Assembly (NCBI RefSeq): GCF_003339505.1
Contig: NZ_QPIW01000004.1
Coordinates: 62,001-126,000 of the forward strand
Direction: 5' to 3'
DNA length: 64,000 nt
Origin: Runella aurantiaca
GTDB lineage: Bacteria > Bacteroidota > Bacteroidia > Cytophagales > Spirosomataceae
The position numbers and the translations under genes were made by a program. Below the pieces are notes generated by a model that was not told where the DNA came from, searched no databases, and was given only the letters and a program-made list of their open reading frames with translations. Of the stretch, positions 60,571 through 64,000 are shown piece by piece (position 1 is the stretch's first letter; each line of letters opens with the position of its first letter).

Positions 60571-61193
60571 TATGTATTTATAAATAGCATACCCAAACGT
60601 AAGCATCTTTCAACTTTTCAACTTCGAAGTAGTCTCATGAGGTGGTCATAAATCTAACCCATAGCAGTTTGTTGAAAAAGTAATATGATTTAGTAAAAAA
60701 ATTAAATAATCCTACTTGTTGTCGGTCGTTTATTGAGTGTATATAGGTATAATACACACTCTAGCTTTGTGGCTTATTCATCAATGCTTGTTATGTAAAA
60801 GGTGATTTATGTAATAAATTTTCGATACACAATTTGAAATACGAGTTGTAATGTAAAAAAAGCTGATTAATTGTTTACAAAACAACAAACTAAAAGACAT
60901 ATAAAATATGGCGTGTAAAGAGAGGGTATCGTAGAATAATGAAGGAGCGATGACTAATCAGGATAAATTTGCTCCGTAATTTAAGATAAAATGGTTTACG
61001 ACTAAAAGGACCTGAAAACTTCCCCAAAAATCTAATTCGTCTGATTTGGCTTTTAATTTTAATATCCTAATACAGCAGAATATACAGAGTGACATAGGGA
61101 GCTTTTTTGAGTACATAATCTGCATCGGCATTTATCATAATTATTTCAACGTTAATGAAACAAATTCTCATAAAATAATTCAATTCAGTACTC
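60571..61193. other. Long AT-rich non-coding region
   Basis: About 620 bp with no supported ORF. Contains a second TAGCTTTG box at 60762-60769 after an imperfect repeat around GTGTATATAGGTATAATACAC. An unannotated small RNA or long 5' leader is possible but not shown. Confidence 0.4.
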
Positions 61194-61574
61194 ATGACTA
61201 ACCGTTACAATGTTCTTATTGTAGAAGATGATGCGTTTATTCGTAAAGTTCTTCGTCAATCCTTAAAAAATGATTTTGAAGTTACCACCCATATTAATGG
61301 TATTGAAGCCATGAGCTGGTTGGAACAGGGGAATCCTGTGGATGTCATTTTGACCGATTTGCAGATGCCCTATTTGAACGGACAAGATTTGATCAAGACG
61401 ATACGGGCCAGCCCGATGTTTAAAAATCTGCCGATTATTATACTTTCTACCTACGACGATAGCAATACCCGTATAGCCTGTTTGGAATTGGGAGCTGATG
61501 ATTACATGACCAAACCTTTTAATCCTTTGGAGGTGAAGGCGAAGGTTTTGGCCGTCATGCGGAGATCAAAGTAG
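61194..61574 (+). CDS. Single-domain response regulator
   Basis: 126 residues, only a receiver: acidic pair in LIVEDDAFIRK, acceptor Asp in VILTDLQMPYLNG, Thr/Ser in ILSTYDD and Lys in MTKPFNPLE. No output domain, so it passes phosphate or binds a partner. The following gene has a degenerate receiver, and glycosyltransferase genes follow, suggesting control of polysaccharide synthesis. Confidence 0.92.
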   Translation: MTNRYNVLIVEDDAFIRKVLRQSLKNDFEVTTHINGIEAMSWLEQGNPVDVILTDLQMPYLNGQDLIKTIRASPMFKNLPIIILSTYDDSNTRIACLELGADDYMTKPFNPLEVKAKVLAVMRRSK

Positions 61575-61643
61575 CTTGTTTGACCGCTACTGTTTCCGAA
61601 ATGTCACTTTATTTCAGTCATTCTATCCCTTGATAAAAGTCAA

Positions 61644-62798
61644 ATGGAGTCAGAACAAAAGGGTTCGTTTCGAGCACTGTATATCGAAGATGACCCGCAA
61701 CGGGTATCACTGCTGATTAATGACTTCGGGGCATTAATCGATATTATACCAGAGCCAGATTACGTAGAAGCGCTGGATTTTCTAGAGATGGGAAATCCCG
61801 TCGATTTAGTCATTTGTAATGACTCAGAAGGCTACCGTGATTTCTTGAAATCACTACGAAAAACGGCCTACTTCCAATCATTGCCCGTTATTTTGTTCAG
61901 AGAAAATGGCGAGCTAGACCCCAAAATAGCGCAAGGGCAAGTAATTGATATGTTTGAGCTGCCCTACCCGCTGGAAGCCCTCAAAATCAGGCTCAATTAC
62001 CTCATTCAAAAAAAACAATACCAAGAATCTACCCGCACTCCCTACAAACCGAAGCGTATAAGAAGTCCTTTTGGAAAAAGGGCGTTTGATATTGCGGTTT
62101 CAGCAACGGCCCTGCTGATGATTTCGCCTTTGTTGGCGGTGGTGGCCGTGTTGATAAAATTGGATTCGAAGGGTCCGATTTTTTACCGTTCCAAAAGGGT
62201 CGGAATGGGCTACCGGATTTTTGATATGTATAAGTTCAGGACGATGCGTACCGATGCCGACAAGATGTTGGCCAATATGGCCTCACTCAACATGTACAAT
62301 GTAGCACCTGCGGTAGCCGTGAGCAATTTGTGCGAGGAGTGCCAAGCGGCAGGCACGGAATGTCAACAAATTCTATTTTTAGACAAAGAACAAATCTGCG
62401 AGAAACTCTACCACCAGAAGCAAAAATCAAAGGCTACATTTTCCAAGTTTAAAGAAGACCCGCGCGTCACTAAACTGGGGAAATTTCTGCGCAACTCCAG
62501 CATTGATGAGCTTCCTCAGTTGTTTAATATTTTGTTGGGAGATATGTCGTTTGTTGGCAATCGCCCATTACCTCCTTATGAAGCCGAAAAACTCACCGCA
62601 ACGGGTTATGCTCGGCGGTTTGCCGCCCCAGCGGGCCTGACGGGCCTTTGGCAAGTGACCAAACGCGGCAAATCGAAAGTATCAGACCTAGAACGCATTC
62701 AATTGGATGTGCTTTACGCCAAGAAATATTCGTTCAAAACCGATTTAATTATCATGATTAAAACAGTGAAGGCGGTTTTTCAAAAGGAGAATGTATGA
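61644..62798 (+). CDS. Receiver-like / sugar transferase fusion
   Basis: 384 residues. Residues 8-125 are receiver-like: acidic YIEDDPQR present, but the acceptor Asp is Asn (VDLVICND) and the Lys is Leu (ELPYPLEAL), so probably not phosphorylated. From 145: bacterial sugar transferase (KRAFDIAVSATALLMISPLL TM, then YRSKRVGMGYRIFDMYKFRTM, RNSSIDELPQLFNIL, SFVGNRPLP, GLTGLWQV), which moves a sugar phosphate to undecaprenyl phosphate. Between FRTM and DPRVTKLG is an insertion of about 55 residues with CEEC ... C ... C. Starts polysaccharide synthesis at the inner membrane. Overlaps the next gene by 4 bp. Confidence 0.9.
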   Translation: MESEQKGSFRALYIEDDPQRVSLLINDFGALIDIIPEPDYVEALDFLEMGNPVDLVICNDSEGYRDFLKSLRKTAYFQSLPVILFRENGELDPKIAQGQVIDMFELPYPLEALKIRLNYLIQKKQYQESTRTPYKPKRIRSPFGKRAFDIAVSATALLMISPLLAVVAVLIKLDSKGPIFYRSKRVGMGYRIFDMYKFRTMRTDADKMLANMASLNMYNVAPAVAVSNLCEECQAAGTECQQILFLDKEQICEKLYHQKQKSKATFSKFKEDPRVTKLGKFLRNSSIDELPQLFNILLGDMSFVGNRPLPPYEAEKLTATGYARRFAAPAGLTGLWQVTKRGKSKVSDLERIQLDVLYAKKYSFKTDLIIMIKTVKAVFQKENV

Positions 62799-63739
62799 GT
62801 ACGCAGCCACTTGTCTCGTTTATTACCGTCAACTACAATCAAGCGCAAGTCACCTGCGACATGCTGGAGTCAACGCGTACCCTGACGTACCCCAATATCG
62901 AAATAATTGTGGTAGACAACGGCTCCGCCGAAGACCCCACCCCGCTGATTGAGAAAGGCAATTACCCCAACGTGAAGGTAATTCTGACCCATGCCAATTT
63001 GGGTTTTTCGGGTGGCAACAACGCTGGAATCAAACAGGCCAAAGGAGATTACTTTTTTTTATTGAACAACGATACCATCGTCACCCCCACGCTGGTAGAA
63101 GACTTGTTGGCCCCTTTTGCCACGGATGCATCCATCGGGATGGTTTGTCCCAAAATTCGTTATCACGACCACCCGACCATTCTTCAATACGCGGGGTATC
63201 GCCCGTTAGACCGCCTTACGGGTCGAACGTGGGCCATTGGGTTGCAGGAAGAAGATAAAGGACAACACGATGTGTCGGGCGCTACGTATTTTGCCCACGG
63301 TGCCGCGATGATGGTGCGGCGGGAGGTCATTGAGAAGGCGGGCTCGTTGGAAGATAGTTATTTTTTATACTACGAAGAACTCGACTGGTCGGCGCGAATT
63401 CGGCGGGCGGGTTTTAAGATTTATTACGAGGCCAAGGCCCTCATTTACCACCGAGAATCCATGAGCGTGGGCAAAGCCAATCCGCTCAAAGAGTATTACC
63501 ATATCCGCAACCGCCTGCTTTTTATGCGCCGAAACGTGACGGGCATGGCCTTGGTTACTTTCTGTTTGTACTACTTTCTGTTGGCCCTGCCCAAAGCCGC
63601 GTTGGTTCATTTGGTACGCGGACAAACGAATTATCTGAAAGCCATCAAGGATGCCATCGTCTGGAATCTGACCCATAAGGTCAACCAAAACGGTGACATT
63701 ATTCCGTCGGTGGCGTTGGATAAACCTTACAAAATATAA
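62795..63739 (+). CDS. GT2 glycosyltransferase (rhamnosyltransferase-like)
   Basis: 314 residues. GT-A fold: SFITVNYNQAQVT, IVVDNGSAED, NLGFSGGNNAGIKQAKGDYFFLLNNDT (in part), with the metal motif LLNNDT as DxD equivalent, and YEELDWSARIRRAGFKIYY. The C-terminal hydrophobic region (about 250-275) may anchor it to the membrane. Probably adds a sugar to the lipid-linked oligosaccharide started by the previous gene. Confidence 0.92.
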   Translation: MSTQPLVSFITVNYNQAQVTCDMLESTRTLTYPNIEIIVVDNGSAEDPTPLIEKGNYPNVKVILTHANLGFSGGNNAGIKQAKGDYFFLLNNDTIVTPTLVEDLLAPFATDASIGMVCPKIRYHDHPTILQYAGYRPLDRLTGRTWAIGLQEEDKGQHDVSGATYFAHGAAMMVRREVIEKAGSLEDSYFLYYEELDWSARIRRAGFKIYYEAKALIYHRESMSVGKANPLKEYYHIRNRLLFMRRNVTGMALVTFCLYYFLLALPKAALVHLVRGQTNYLKAIKDAIVWNLTHKVNQNGDIIPSVALDKPYKI

Positions 63740-63754
63740 CTCCTTCGGAACAAA

Positions 63755-64000
63755 ATGGCAGAAATTTTACTCCTCATTTGTATCGGTCTTGTGGTATACA
63801 CCTATCTCGGATATGGATTGGTGGTGTGGTTGCTCATTCGTATCCGTGGAAAACGCCCTTCGGCCAAAACCGATGAATCCTATTCTCCTGAGGTAACCTT
63901 GGTGGTTCCTGCTTACAACGAACTTTCGTGTTTGCCAGCCAAAATCACCAACTCGTTGGGACAGGATTATCCGCGTTCTAAAATTCGATTTTTATTTGTC
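63755..64000 (+). CDS. GT2 glycosyltransferase, membrane-bound (5' part)
   Basis: 82 codons up to the window edge. An N-terminal TM helix (LLLICIGLVVYTYLGYGLVV) is followed by a short basic loop and the GT2 entry PEVTLVVPAYNELSCLPAKI. This resembles cellulose-synthase-like or exopolysaccharide processive transferases. The rest lies beyond the window. Confidence 0.88.
   Translation, partial: MAEILLLICIGLVVYTYLGYGLVVWLLIRIRGKRPSAKTDESYSPEVTLVVPAYNELSCLPAKITNSLGQDYPRSKIRFLFV

Overview
The window is a piece of a Cytophagales-type Bacteroidota chromosome; the gene set resembles Runella or another Spirosomataceae, but the sequence alone does not name a species. The evidence is the promoter style (TTTG, about 19 bp, TAnnTTTG is visible at several sites), the PspC/DUF2807 protein with a PadR regulator, a NUDIX-type arabinose regulator, FtsX-type permease, Ig-like surface protein with a GC-x C-terminus, and hybrid sensor kinases.

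Layout. 1-3.5 kb: 3' end of a PLP-dependent threonine/serine dehydratase, a 28-bp perfect hairpin, a MiaE-like diiron hydroxylase, then a minus-strand operon of three small lipoproteins (YHYH, MORN-repeat, SCO1/SenC). 3.5-9.1 kb: an AT-rich accessory stretch with a decayed copy of a small zinc-finger gene, a DUF5131 gene, a YjbR-like gene, a type-B carboxylesterase, an AraC regulator and an aldo/keto reductase. 9.4-12.1 kb: tRNA-Ser, a sugar isomerase/epimerase-like protein and a sulfatase.

12.2-20.85 kb: an integrative element in the 3' end of tRNA-Glu, bounded by 93-bp perfect direct repeats. It carries a toxin-antitoxin-regulator operon, a divergent repressor-like gene, a tyrosine recombinase, a P4/D5-type primase-helicase, a mirrored iteron-like origin candidate, a TOPRIM primase, a zinc-finger gene, and two AT-rich cargo genes (DUF2971 and a HEPN-like protein). 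There is no capsid, relaxase or conjugation gene, so it looks like a phage-satellite-like or plasmid-like island.

21-38.7 kb: mostly core genes: ModE-like regulator, tRNA-Pro, a pectate-lyase-like beta-helix protein, a GH140-like glycosidase, a vanadium haloperoxidase, LolC/E-like permease, PqqB-like hydrolase, LigA, PyrR, MazG-like, NUDIX, PspC/DUF2807 plus PadR, MarC and TauE/SafE. 38.8-46.7 kb: a complete L-arabinose utilisation operon in one direction (regulator, ribulokinase, isomerase, secreted GH51 arabinofuranosidase, ribulose-5-P epimerase, sodium/sugar symporter).

46.8-54 kb: an MBL hydrolase, then a 1653-residue modular surface protein and PPK2. The surface-protein gene is flanked by direct repeats that include the tail of that gene and the tail of ppk2; the terminator hairpin in the two copies has its loop inverted. 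54.3-64 kb: a sensory cluster (CHASE3-GAF hybrid kinase with three receivers, CheR, CheB, receiver-kinase), then a single-domain response regulator, a receiver-like/sugar-transferase fusion and two glycosyltransferases, which suggests signal-controlled exopolysaccharide synthesis.
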